Shown here in pieces: positions 16,235-24,418 of a stretch of DNA of 64,000 bases. This DNA is from Desulfobacter hydrogenophilus (GTDB lineage Bacteria > Desulfobacterota > Desulfobacteria > Desulfobacterales > Desulfobacteraceae): assembly GCF_004319545.1 (NCBI RefSeq), contig NZ_CP036313.1:2420501-2484500 (forward strand), read 5' to 3'. The notes beneath the pieces were generated by a model. It searched no databases, was not told the origin of the DNA, and saw nothing but the letters and a program-made list of their open reading frames with translations. Every line of letters starts with the position of its first letter. Position 1 is the first letter of the stretch. Made by a program: the position numbers and the translations under genes.

Positions 16235-17305
16235 CTATCTATTTAATCTGCGGTCCTTCGTGCTTGTGGCCCTTGTGGCCGGGTGGGATGGCGTTTTTTT
16301 CATGGCTTTAGCCTGATACATGCGCTTGTCCGCGATTTTAAGCATGTCACGGGTATCTTTGATACCGGCATCCAGGATATTTGAAATACCGTGGCTGAGC
16401 CGGATGACATGATCCTTTTTCCCGTCGTTCAGCGGGGTTGTATCCAGGTAATGTTTGACCCGGTGGAGATAGTACTCTGCCTGTGAGGTATTGGTTGATG
16501 GCAGGATGACGATGAATTCATCTCCGGCAAACCGTGCCACGATATCGGACTGCCGCTGGTGGACGGTCAGCGCTTCGGCCACCGCACACAGGACCCGGTC
16601 GCCAATATCGTGGCCTGCCGTATCGTTGATAGCTTTAAAATCGTCCAGATCCAGAAAGATGAGGGATAGATCAGTTCCGTAGCGTTTTGCCCTTGAAAAT
16701 TCCCGTTCCAGAACCCGTTTCATCACTCCCCGGTTCAGCAAACCGGTCAGGGGGTCGTGAAAGGCTAAATATTTAAGTTGTTCATGGGCCGTGACATTGG
16801 ACAGGCACAGGGATACCTTGAGGGCAAGCTGTTCCAAAAGGGAAGTGTCGATACCGGGTTCAAAACGTTTGGGATCCGGATCTGCCTGATTGATACTGCC
16901 CACAATCTCGCCGTCCAGGGAAATGGGGGCAATGGAGATGGAACCGATATCCTGGTCCAGGGTTTGTGGAATAATCTTTTTATAAGCTGAAAGACCGGTG
17001 TTGGCCAGCAGGGGCTTTGATGTTTTCACGATGGATGAAAATACCTGCTGGGACACATTGACCATGGATGAGGCAAGTTCCCGGGAATCGTGGTTGGCTT
17101 CCAACTGCCGGGCCAGCCGTCCTTCTGAAATCATAGCCACCCAGATATGGGGGATGAAAAATTTATCCGATATTTCAGTGAGGAGCCTGTCAAAGAAATT
17201 ATGGAAATCAAGGATAGAGAGGATGCTGACTTCAATCTCGTTGAATTTTCGGGCTATTTCTTCGTTTTTCTTTAACCGGTCTAAAAGGGCCTTAGGTATT
17301 TCCAT
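16235..17305 (-). CDS. diguanylate cyclase with GAF-like sensor domain
   Basis: This 356-aa cytosolic protein has a GAF-like region at about residues 30-170 (including SSMVNVSQQVFSSIVKTSKP and ISIAPISLDGEIVGSINQ) and a GGDEF domain at about 175-340. The active-site loop is RFAGDEF, an accepted AGDEF variant, with metal-binding LDLDDFKAIND upstream. The product-inhibition RxxD site is present as RQSD five residues before the signature. It should make cyclic di-GMP under control of the GAF ligand. The last seven residues (KDRRLNR) come from a MITE end, so the original C-terminus was probably different. It converges on KS-D. Confidence 0.9.
   Translation of the reverse strand: MEIPKALLDRLKKNEEIARKFNEIEVSILSILDFHNFFDRLLTEISDKFFIPHIWVAMISEGRLARQLEANHDSRELASSMVNVSQQVFSSIVKTSKPLLANTGLSAYKKIIPQTLDQDIGSISIAPISLDGEIVGSINQADPDPKRFEPGIDTSLLEQLALKVSLCLSNVTAHEQLKYLAFHDPLTGLLNRGVMKRVLEREFSRAKRYGTDLSLIFLDLDDFKAINDTAGHDIGDRVLCAVAEALTVHQRQSDIVARFAGDEFIVILPSTNTSQAEYYLHRVKHYLDTTPLNDGKKDHVIRLSHGISNILDAGIKDTRDMLKIADKRMYQAKAMKKTPSHPATRATSTKDRRLNR
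16239..16257. repeat. solo MITE terminus R4
   Basis: The sequence ATTTAATCTGCGGTCCTT is the inner-to-outer end of the MITE seen at 14897-14917. No matching opposite end is visible nearby, so this is a remnant. It lies inside the last codons of the GGDEF gene and encodes that protein's final residues (KDRRLNR). Confidence 0.7.
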
Positions 17306-17576
17306 TTTTCTGTCCTGTGTCCGTCGGCTTAGCAGCTCTGCCTAATTTTACCACCCTTCCCTTTAAATGGCATGGGCCATAAAGTCAACACATTAGATTT
17401 GCAAATTTTCCCCCCTTTGTTGACAGGCCGTGGTAGGTCCGGTAAGCGTGGTCAATAGGCTTTACCGCTGTATTCGAGGACGAACGCTGCTATTCGGTTC
17501 GTGCTATGTACAACCAGTTGCATGCCCGGAGCTTTGCATATTCGGCTGAAGGACGCTTGCAAGGCTGGGAGGCAGT

Positions 17577-17957
17577 TTATTTTTCTTTTTGTCTGAGGAT
17601 ATCGTAATACGTTAGGATTCTTTCTACATAACGAACCGGCTCCTGTCCCCGGGCATATCCGTACCGTGTTTTTTTATAGTATTTGCGTTTGCTTAAAAGT
17701 GGCAGGGTTGTTTTCAGGGATGCCCATTTATTGATATCCATGCCCTGTTGCCGGGCAATTATCTGGGCATCTCTGACATGGCCGTATCCCACGTTATAAG
17801 CGGCGAGGGCAAAACGCTTTTTTTGTCGCGGGTTTGGAATATCATCAAACCGTTTGTGCATCAGGTTGAAAAATTTGACTCCGGCTTTCACGCTCTGTTT
17901 CGGATCCAGGCGGTTTTTGATCCCCATCTGTTTGGCCGTGGCCAGCGTCACCTGCAT
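17577..17957 (-). pseudogene. mltF: mltF membrane-bound lytic transglycosylase, 3' half (split by transposon)
   Basis: The 126 residues from MQVTLATAKQMGI to the stop are the end of the SLT transglycosylase domain, with ALAAYNVGYGHVRDA, the usual AYNAG-like motif, and a basic C-terminal stretch. The first half is at 22309-23312 on the same strand. Removing the transposon and one copy of the 6-bp duplication joins GVRGL to MQVTLATA in frame, as in intact MltF proteins. This half has no own start signals and lacks the catalytic glutamate, so it is not functional. Confidence 0.9.
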
Positions 17958-17961
17958 CAGC

Positions 17962-18089
17962 TGATGAGATTCAAATAATGTAACGGTATTATGGATTTAA
18001 GATTCTAACAAAAATGTCAAATTTGTTTTTGATTTAAACTTGTTGTAGCGAAACACCAATAAAAGCAGAGTTACAAAATAATGTAACGG
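17962..18089. repeat. transposon left end with two transposase-binding-type repeats
   Basis: The 14-mer AAATAATGTAACGG occurs at 17973-17986, inside the terminal repeat, and again at 18076-18089, 103 bases further in. Paired subterminal repeats of this kind are the transposase-binding sites in Mu, Tn7 and Tn5053-type elements. The stretch from 18090 to 18244 holds no gene. Confidence 0.75.
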
Positions 18090-18244
18090 CGTAAGAAAAA
18101 TTCAATAATGATCTGTGGTTTGGCGTTTTTCAAAAATGAATCAAACAGAAATCGGCGTCAAAACATATGAGGATAAAATACAGGCAGGCCAACCTCGGAT
18201 TATACCAAGGATGGCCTGTTAATGCAGATAAGTTGTGGTAAGGA

Positions 18245-18907
18245 TTATTGAGGAGGGAGATCTGATATAAATTCCAGGGCAAGATTAATATCAACAAATT
18301 GGTGGTTTAACTCCTTTGCCCTGTCCCGGCAGTCTGTACAGATTTCTTTAAATTTGCGCATATCGCCCTTAACGGACATATAAATCTGTTCAACGGCTTC
18401 CTGCTGGATATCTTTGTATTTTTCAATGAAGTCCTCGACCTCTATGGGATACAAAATCAGGGTTTTCAACCGGCTGAGTATATCAGGATGGTTCCGGCTC
18501 AAATAAGTTCTCACATTCGGAAGTCCTGCAAATACGATGGGAACCCCGGCATCAATAATCCGTTTAAGATATGGCCAAACCCGGGTGTCCAAGTCATTGG
18601 CCTCATCTATAATGATAAAACAATTGGAGAGATTACAGATCATTTTCAGGTACTGGGGAGTTCGGCGGTAGGTGGCGGTGGCCTCATAATTTAATTCCTT
18701 AAGTATCGCGGCCAGGGTTTCATGTATGTTGAACAGAGACTCAACCCATACAGCATGGAGCTTTTTGGGATGCAGCAATTTTAAAAACCGAGTTTTTCCT
18801 GCACCAAAATCACCCTCCATGAGCACGCTTTGGCCTCTGTAGATCCGGTTATAAGTGGCAGCCAAGTATGAGACCCTTCGTTTATCACTGATAAAATCCT
18901 CTTTCAT
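18245..18907 (-). CDS. AAA+ ATPase of transposition (TnsC/TniB/MuB-like)
   Basis: This 220-aa protein starts at ATG 18907, which overlaps the transposase stop as ATGA. Walker A is EGDFGAGKT near residue 33 and Walker B FIIIDEAND near residue 95; a sensor-type region VPIVFAGLPNVRTYL follows. Such ATPases bind target DNA and activate the DDE transposase, and give target immunity in related elements. It is shorter than TnsC and close in size to TniB/MuB-type partners. The overlap and order (transposase then ATPase) match the tniA-tniB arrangement. Confidence 0.88.
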   Translation of the reverse strand: MKEDFISDKRRVSYLAATYNRIYRGQSVLMEGDFGAGKTRFLKLLHPKKLHAVWVESLFNIHETLAAILKELNYEATATYRRTPQYLKMICNLSNCFIIIDEANDLDTRVWPYLKRIIDAGVPIVFAGLPNVRTYLSRNHPDILSRLKTLILYPIEVEDFIEKYKDIQQEAVEQIYMSVKGDMRKFKEICTDCRDRAKELNHQFVDINLALEFISDLPPQ

Positions 18908-20571
18908 GTTATGTCTCCATGGGATGCATAAATGGCTACATGGTTCGTATTTAACGATTTTTGGCAATCAAGCATAAATGCATTGAACAGGGCCTGATTT
19001 TTACGGTCATCCGGCTGGTTTATCTTTTTTGTGTAATCCGCGTACCTTGATTGATTATGATCAAGCACTTGTTCCGCCCGGGCCAGGGTGAGGCCCTTAT
19101 GAAAAACGTCGACTAAAACAGGCCGGTCAACGGCCATATTGTGCTTTTCTAAAAGAGCGATAATGGTGTCAAGTTCATCAGGCGGCACAGGCGAAGGTTC
19201 TGGTGCCGGCGGTCTGTCAAACGGCTTTTTTGCAATGGCTTCGCCCAACAGTATACCGTCTTCACCCTGCTCAAAAATAAAAAGCTTGTCCTTGTATTTG
19301 GATATTTTCACCGGTGTGCTTTTATGTTTGCTGAACTTATCTGCACCACGGGTCACATAATAATCGCGCTTGTCATGGCGGATGGTCCTGGTTTTGGATA
19401 CGGTGGCTTTGATTTTCCTGTAGCCGTATTTCATATATTCCTGAACCTGGTCCGGGGTAAAATTCAGGGTATCTGCCTGGTTTGATAAAAAATCATCAAA
19501 TTTCTGTGCCGGCACCCAGGCACTGACCACCCCGTCTTCGGTAAAATAATGTTGTGTATGATTATGTTCGTTACGATATTCGCTGAGCATAGTGCTGCTC
19601 CTTAGTTCCTGAAGGCTTATATCAAGAAGGGTTACAGTAATTTTTTCCTTTCTTCCCCGCTTGAAGTCATATTCGGTAACGGTTTTCACAATCCTGTCCT
19701 CAAAGGCTTTGATAATACGTATTTCAAAATTGTGCAGGCTCCGGTGTGAAGATTCTAGATGTGCCTTATCTTTGGGTGAATACGCCTTTGAAAAATCCGG
19801 TGCCAAATAGAAGCCTTGCGGTGTAGAATGCTTCAGGTTAATGGCATTGATGGGGCGTTTTAGATTTAAAAATCCTTTTGCCTGGTCAGGTCTGATACCA
19901 ATTTTTTGCAAAGGCAAAGGGGTACTCAACAAAAAACGGGTAAAAAGATCCACAGAGTTCAGGCTGCTTTCGGTAAAATAAAAGTCCAGAATAAACATTT
20001 TCCTGGAAGCGGTATCAAATATTTCAATTACCTGTGGTTTTTGCCAGTTACCGTGTTCATCTCTGATCCTTAAATATTGAAATTTACAGCCGTCAACCTG
20101 GATCAAAGCAAATACCGGCACCGACTTGAAGGCATGCATTACCGGGACCTGATCCTGCTTATCCTCTTTTTCCAGGTAAAATTTGAGATTTTCCCTTTTG
20201 ACACATCGCCGAAGTGCCGGAAGACTGATGGTTCTGCCCAGCTCTTGTTCAAGCCAGTGATGATAATTTTTAATGGTTCTGGCTTTCCGGGTGATAAAAA
20301 TGAATCCCTGGGATGAGGGGTCGCATGACGCCTTGACCATCTCAATAAACCGTCTTTTGGTTTGCTCATCTATTGCTCTGGGCCGTCCGCTGCACTTACG
20401 GCCTTCCATAATTCCTTTTTCAACCAGTAAAAGGGGCGCCGGGATAATTCCGGTTTTCTTGTACTGGTCCTTGTAATATTTTTTGGACCGTCTCTTGGTA
20501 GATCCGGTTTTATTCATGATTTTTTTGTGCAGCAGTAAATGAAAGCGGTCATCAATAGTCAGGTCATCCAT
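18904..20571 (-). CDS. DDE (rve) transposase, TnsB/TniA/MuA-like
   Basis: From ATG 20571 the product is 555 aa; the frame is open to 20682, but that part overlaps the upstream gene deeply. An N-terminal HTH-like region (residues about 20-130, KCSGRPRAIDEQTKRRFIEM) precedes the integrase core. Candidate catalytic residues are Asp160 in LIQVDGCKF, Asp229 in IGIRPDQAKGF and Glu273 in KAHLESSHRS. A C-terminal beta-barrel-like Mu-transposase region follows (YYVTRGADKFSKHKS). It would cut and join both ends of the element using the ATPase as partner. The second Asp motif is unusual, RPDQ instead of the common SDNG. Confidence 0.88.
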   Translation of the reverse strand: MDDLTIDDRFHLLLHKKIMNKTGSTKRRSKKYYKDQYKKTGIIPAPLLLVEKGIMEGRKCSGRPRAIDEQTKRRFIEMVKASCDPSSQGFIFITRKARTIKNYHHWLEQELGRTISLPALRRCVKRENLKFYLEKEDKQDQVPVMHAFKSVPVFALIQVDGCKFQYLRIRDEHGNWQKPQVIEIFDTASRKMFILDFYFTESSLNSVDLFTRFLLSTPLPLQKIGIRPDQAKGFLNLKRPINAINLKHSTPQGFYLAPDFSKAYSPKDKAHLESSHRSLHNFEIRIIKAFEDRIVKTVTEYDFKRGRKEKITVTLLDISLQELRSSTMLSEYRNEHNHTQHYFTEDGVVSAWVPAQKFDDFLSNQADTLNFTPDQVQEYMKYGYRKIKATVSKTRTIRHDKRDYYVTRGADKFSKHKSTPVKISKYKDKLFIFEQGEDGILLGEAIAKKPFDRPPAPEPSPVPPDELDTIIALLEKHNMAVDRPVLVDVFHKGLTLARAEQVLDHNQSRYADYTKKINQPDDRKNQALFNAFMLDCQKSLNTNHVAIYASHGDIT

Positions 20572-21127
20572 TATCTGCCCCCTTTGATACAATCTTTTCG
20601 TATATGACCCGATGCCACAACAATGCTGCCTGGCGGGAGGTCTTCTGCCAATGATCATGCTGAGCCACACGGACCTGTTCAAGCATTGCCTTTACAACAG
20701 CCATGTATTCATGGGTAATTCGATCTGTCAGATCCGGTTTACTTACCGGAGCCGTTTTCTGGTCCTCAATAAATTTTTTGATATTTCGTGCGGTCAGTTC
20801 CATGCCACTGTTTATAATCGCCCTCCAGATACGGCGTTGTTCTATGGAATCCATTTGAGTAAGGGGGCGGATCTGGGATTCGTTGGCCGGCAGTTTGTCT
20901 CCAATTGGAGACAGGTTGTAAATTACTTCATAGGCTCGAATCAGCCGGTAAGCATGGGCTTTGCCCATATCCCACCGTGCCCTGGTATATGCCTCAAATG
21001 ACTCAAACAGAGCCTGCTTGTACAAACGATTCTCACGAATTTCTTTCAAGGCTTGGCCGATTTTGTAAAAACATTCTTGATTTCGACCAATCAGGGTTTC
21101 AAGCTCAAGCAGCCGTTCCATACTCAC
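20564..21127 (-). CDS. ParB/DUF3102-like accessory protein of the transposon
   Basis: This 187-aa protein resembles small plasmid, phage and transposon proteins with a KIGQALKEIRENRLYKQALF helix followed by FEAYTRARWDMGKAHAYRLI, a helix-turn-helix-like region. No catalytic motif is visible. It overlaps the CHC2-type gene by ATGA upstream and the transposase by 8 bases downstream, so the three are translated as a unit. A role in DNA binding at the ends or in regulation is likely but inferred. Confidence 0.6.
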   Translation of the reverse strand: MSMERLLELETLIGRNQECFYKIGQALKEIRENRLYKQALFESFEAYTRARWDMGKAHAYRLIRAYEVIYNLSPIGDKLPANESQIRPLTQMDSIEQRRIWRAIINSGMELTARNIKKFIEDQKTAPVSKPDLTDRITHEYMAVVKAMLEQVRVAQHDHWQKTSRQAALLWHRVIYEKIVSKGADNG

Positions 21128-21480
21128 TGCCCTCCCGGCATAGGCCTGCCGACCATAGCGGCAAGGGCCGTCAATTTTGCGGCCTGAACCTGGGGTACAG
21201 TATTTATTTGTTTCAAAAACAAGACACTATCCCTAAATCCATAGCCCTTGATTTTCATGACAAGGTCAATGGTATTAAAATTTTTTTCGCATCTGAAGCA
21301 CCTGGCCAGGTTCGTGGCTGGATTTACAGCGGTTTGAAATTCATTGCACAAAGGGCATAGAAAACGAAAATAACCATCTCTAATCTTGGATAGAATCTGT
21401 AAATGGTCCCTGATCAACACATCTACAGGGATATTGTTTCTCAGTTCAAATAATTGCCGGGATGAAAATCTGTTTTTCAC
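21124..21480 (-). CDS. CHC2-type zinc-ribbon protein (DnaG primase zinc domain-like)
   Basis: This 118-aa protein has two CxxC pairs, FLCPLCNEF and ARCFRCEKNF, then the helix IDLVMKIKGYGFRDSVLFLK, the arrangement of the zinc-binding domain of DnaG-type primases. No TOPRIM or polymerase domain is present, so it cannot prime DNA by itself. It may help the transposase bind single-stranded or end DNA, or be a primase fragment recruited to a new role. The start ATG at 21480 is behind AGGAGG at 21484-21489. Confidence 0.7.
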   Translation of the reverse strand: MKNRFSSRQLFELRNNIPVDVLIRDHLQILSKIRDGYFRFLCPLCNEFQTAVNPATNLARCFRCEKNFNTIDLVMKIKGYGFRDSVLFLKQINTVPQVQAAKLTALAAMVGRPMPGGQ

Positions 21481-21550
21481 AAGACACCTCCTTATTTTTA
21501 AAATTTCAGGTGCTTTTTTATATCACCGGTTAGAGTCGCCTGTCAGTTGC

Positions 21551-21722
21551 CTCTTAAACTGAGATAGAGATTATTCTGTTGATATCTACTTGTATTATCA
21601 GTTGGTTATCCTCATGATGTCTCTTAGAATCAAAACTCGATTAGTCTGTTAATATCCCTTTATATTACAATGAGTTATTCCAATCATGTATCTTAAAATC
21701 TATACTCGATTAGTCGTTTATG
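21551..21722. repeat. degenerate tandem repeat, about 70 bp unit, 2.4 copies
   Basis: Units beginning CTCTTAAACTGAGAT, CTCTTAGAATCAAAAC and TCTTAAAATCTATAC each contain a version of CTCGATTAGTCTGTTAATATC and end with a TTATCCTCATGATGT-like segment. The array lies between the first two genes of the transposon. It could be an internal binding array, a regulatory leader or the origin of an antisense RNA. No hairpin dominates. Confidence 0.6.
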
Positions 21723-21734
21723 CCAGAGGGTCTT

Positions 21735-22112
21735 TTATGGGAATCCCTGTATTTTTTCATTGTTATGGCTGATAACCTGGGTAACCAGATATTGAATGAT
21801 AATTGCCGGCTTGATCCCGTATTCTGCTATAATGACTTCCATTGGCAAAACAGGTTTTGTCTGTTTTTGATATGAAAGCGAAGGAAGGTTCCCAGATGTT
21901 TGTTGCTCCTCAGCTTCTTCAAGTTTTTTTGCCAGATAATTGTTTTTGCAAACAGCTTTGTTTTTCCTGTTCCACTTTTCACATTGCCTTCGATGAAGCT
22001 CTTTTTGGCAAGCCGAACGACATGTTTTCTGCCGCCCTTTTTGTCTTACATCAGGGGTGAACCATTTCCGGCAAATAGAGCAAGGTCGTCTTCCACGTGA
22101 ATTCTTTGCCAT
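21735..22112 (-). CDS. zinc-finger protein of the transposon (function unknown)
   Basis: This 125-aa basic protein has an N-terminal zinc-finger-like cluster: PCSICRKWFTPD, then QKTCRSACQKELHRRQCEKW, giving a CxxC...CxxxC pattern. The middle is lysine-rich and the C-terminus (VIIAEYGIKPAIIIQYLV) is hydrophobic. Similar short proteins occur in other mobile elements, and I know no defined function. It is the first gene of the transposon operon, about 137 bases from the right-end repeats. Confidence 0.6.
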   Translation of the reverse strand: MAKNSRGRRPCSICRKWFTPDVRQKGRQKTCRSACQKELHRRQCEKWNRKNKAVCKNNYLAKKLEEAEEQQTSGNLPSLSYQKQTKPVLPMEVIIAEYGIKPAIIIQYLVTQVISHNNEKIQGFP

Positions 22113-22140
22113 TATTTCTTCTCCAAAATTTGAATCAGGG

Positions 22141-22308
22141 AGATTATATGTACCAAATTTTGAAAGAAGCAGCGGCGAGGTCTATCGGCGGGATAGGCGG
22201 GGTATGATTTTTTATTTGATTGGCGGGATATAGCGGCGGGATATCTGCCCGTTACATTATTTCGTCATGAAACTGCGGGGTACGCGTTACACTTTTTGAA
22301 TCTTACCA
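22141..22308. repeat. transposon right end with binding-type repeats
   Basis: The inverse of AAATAATGTAACGG lies at 22249-22262 and a variant GTGTAACGCG reaches the terminus (22284-22308), mirroring the two copies at the left end. Further in, GGCGGGATA recurs three times between about 22178 and 22245, a repeat not present at the left end. The latter may be promoter or extra binding sites that distinguish the two ends. Confidence 0.65.
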
Positions 22309-23312
22309 ATCAGCCCCCGGACACCGGTATGGCTTTTGGCCCTGGCATTGAAATGGGATTCCTGGTAGACCATTGCTGCAATGAGCCGCCAGTCAAATCC
22401 GTATTCTTTAGATTCTGCTTTAATAATTTTTTTATATTGGGGTAGCCGTGTTTTAATCCGTTCATGAAATTTTTTTAAATCAAAATAGTCAAAAATCTCC
22501 AAGTTGCCATAATATTTCTCATATATTTTACCCAGGGTGCCGGTTTCTTCGGCCATCTCAAGAAACTCATTGATCTGGTCCCGCAACACTTTATTTGTTT
22601 TTTTTACAGCCCAGCCCAGGTACTCTTCTTCCTGTATGGGCATCCCGATTTTAATGTCCGGGTAGTATCTGCGGTTTAAAAGTGCAATGTTTGAATCCGC
22701 GATGGTGAATGTGATTTTTTTTTCAGAAACCATTCTGATAATTTCCTCGGTGGCCATATCTTCAAGCAGCTGAATATCCAGATCAATTCCGGATGCTTTG
22801 AGTTCCTCTAAGCGTTCCTGATAGGAGGTGCCTTTTCGGATATGAATGGTTTTACCTGCCAGCTGCTCAGTATCTTTTATGCCGAATTTTAGTTTGTGGT
22901 GAATAAATTTTTGTTGCACAGACATGTAGGGATCGGAGAATAAAGCGATCTGTTCCCTTGGTTCTGTTCTGGTGATGCCCGCGGCGATGAAATCTCCCTG
23001 TCCTGAATTAAGCACTTCAAACATTGTGTCCCACTCCGGTACGATAACTTCAAGCGCCACCCCCAGATGATCTGCAAACGCCTTTGCAAGATCATACTCA
23101 AATCCCATGGGAGAATCCCGGTAGGTGTAATAGGATGTGGCATTATTGGCCGTGATCATCCGGATCGCACCGCGTTTTTGGATTTGTTTCATGGGGGCTT
23201 TGAATCTGATCCCCATTTGATCCAACAAGAGGTATATGCCGATTCCTGCAGCAGCAACCATCACCACGAGGATGGCTGGATATAACTTGTTTTTGTGATT
23301 GAAAATAATCAC
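22309..23312 (-). pseudogene. mltF: mltF membrane-bound lytic transglycosylase, 5' half (split by transposon)
   Basis: The preserved 330 residues comprise an N-terminal membrane anchor (YPAILVVMVAAAGIGIYLLL), a family-3 solute-binding-like domain (RGAIRMITANNATSYYTYRD through WAVKKTNKVLRDQINEFLE), and the start of the SLT domain with the catalytic glutamate in MVYQESHFNARAKSH. After GVRGL the frame runs into the transposon and stops after eight foreign residues. Intact MltF cleaves peptidoglycan at the outer membrane and is regulated by its binding domain. The remaining protein could still bind ligand but not cleave. Confidence 0.9.
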
Positions 23313-23742
23313 CTCCTGTTAATGTTGTGTTTACGCCGTCCCGATTAATAAAGAGGTCATTCTCTCTTCCAATTGCATATTTCATGATCCACAAGAATCG
23401 TTCAAAAGCTGCCTTTCAGAAACTATAATTCAGCAGGACTGGCAGGGCATCTTTGTCAGCGACAATTATGGGTTTTATGCAAAATGGGTCAATCTCAGGT
23501 TTAGTTTTATCCTATTTTACCTATTTTACATAACCTTAATTAAACCAAGAGTTCAAGAATAGAAGCAATGTGTTGATGGAAACACTCTGGCTAAAAGGAA
23601 CTTGACCTGAATAATTTTACAGAAAAGAATTTGCATTATCACGGTGACGTCTGTACTTTGTGAATTCAAAAAATCGTATTTATTTTTTGTCCATTCAGGC
23701 TTTCCTTTATTCAGGAAACTCTGTTCCCTGTTCTTAAGGAGC

Positions 23743-24039
23743 ATGTTTATGATTTTGTGTTTGAAAAGAGTGCTTTTTCGATTTTGTCTGGCTGCCTGCT
23801 GTTTACGGCCGCAGGTTCTGACCGGCTGTGCAGGGACAATGGCGGTCGTCCCTCCTGTGAATGTTGAAACCCTGCAAACATACCATATTGGTAAATTTGT
23901 CTGGTTTGATCTTTTCACAACAGAGATAAAACAGGCAGCCTCTTTTTATGAACACCTGTTTGGATGGACGCTGACACCGGTTTCAACCCTTGGACAACGT
24001 GATTTGCTGACAATTTATTCCAAATTTTCCTTCCCATAG
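23743..24039 (+). pseudogene. VOC/glyoxalase-family lipoprotein, 5' fragment
   Basis: From ATG 23743, behind AAGGA, the product has a basic N-terminus, a hydrophobic run and a lipobox-like LTGC. Then comes HIGKFVWFDLFTTEIKQAAS and FYEHLFGWTL, the first strand-helix unit of VOC-fold proteins. The frame ends after about 98 residues, while this type usually exceeds 250 with two VOC modules. No continuation is visible downstream, so the gene is truncated. Confidence 0.55.
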
Positions 24040-24418
24040 CGTTCCCGTTTTTCTATACGTTCGGTTGATATATTGAACATACCGTTGCCCCAGGTGTTTT
24101 ACAAATCGCCTACACTGCTGCTACTTTTAGGGGGCAGCAACAGATGGACATGATTTGTCATCTAAACGTAAGTGTGGACTATATAATTTGAGGTTAACGC
24201 ATACGCCTCAAGCCATTGAAGGTAAAACAAGTAGTCGTCATCGGCAAATAAACAAGCTTGCTTGTTATTCCTCCTTTGAATAATGTGAAGAAGGCTGTTG
24301 ATTAACAGCGAAACATAGCCTAAAGAATATCCAGCCTACTGGAAATGGTTCGGGTATCATATATTTTATTTTCAGGATATGTTTACATAAGATTGCGTTG
24401 GTTTCCCTGTAACAGATA
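24040..24418. other. non-coding stretch between truncated VOC gene and radical SAM gene
   Basis: I see no gene with a start signal or family features here. The sequence changes character at about 24040, consistent with a deletion or insertion scar that removed the rest of the VOC gene. No terminator hairpin for the radical SAM operon was identified with confidence. Confidence 0.4.

Larger units (their letters stand above)
17962..22308 (-). mobile_element. Mu/Tn7/Tn5053-like DDE + AAA+ transposon, 4347 bp, inserted in mltF
   Basis: The left end TGATGAGATTCAAATAATG and, on the other strand, the right end TGGTAAGATTCAAAAAGTG are imperfect inverted repeats beginning with TG. Both sides carry ATCAGC (17956-17961 and 22309-22314), a 6-bp target duplication. 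Five genes run on the minus strand: a zinc-finger protein, a CHC2-type zinc-ribbon protein, a ParB/DUF3102-like protein, a DDE transposase and an AAA+ ATPase. There is no TnsA, TniQ or resolvase. I do not recognise the exact family. Frames are intact, so it may be mobile. Confidence 0.9.

Noticed and set aside
21551..21722. CRISPR array
   Set aside because: The repeats are about 70 bp, degenerate and contiguous without unique spacers, and no cas gene is in the window.
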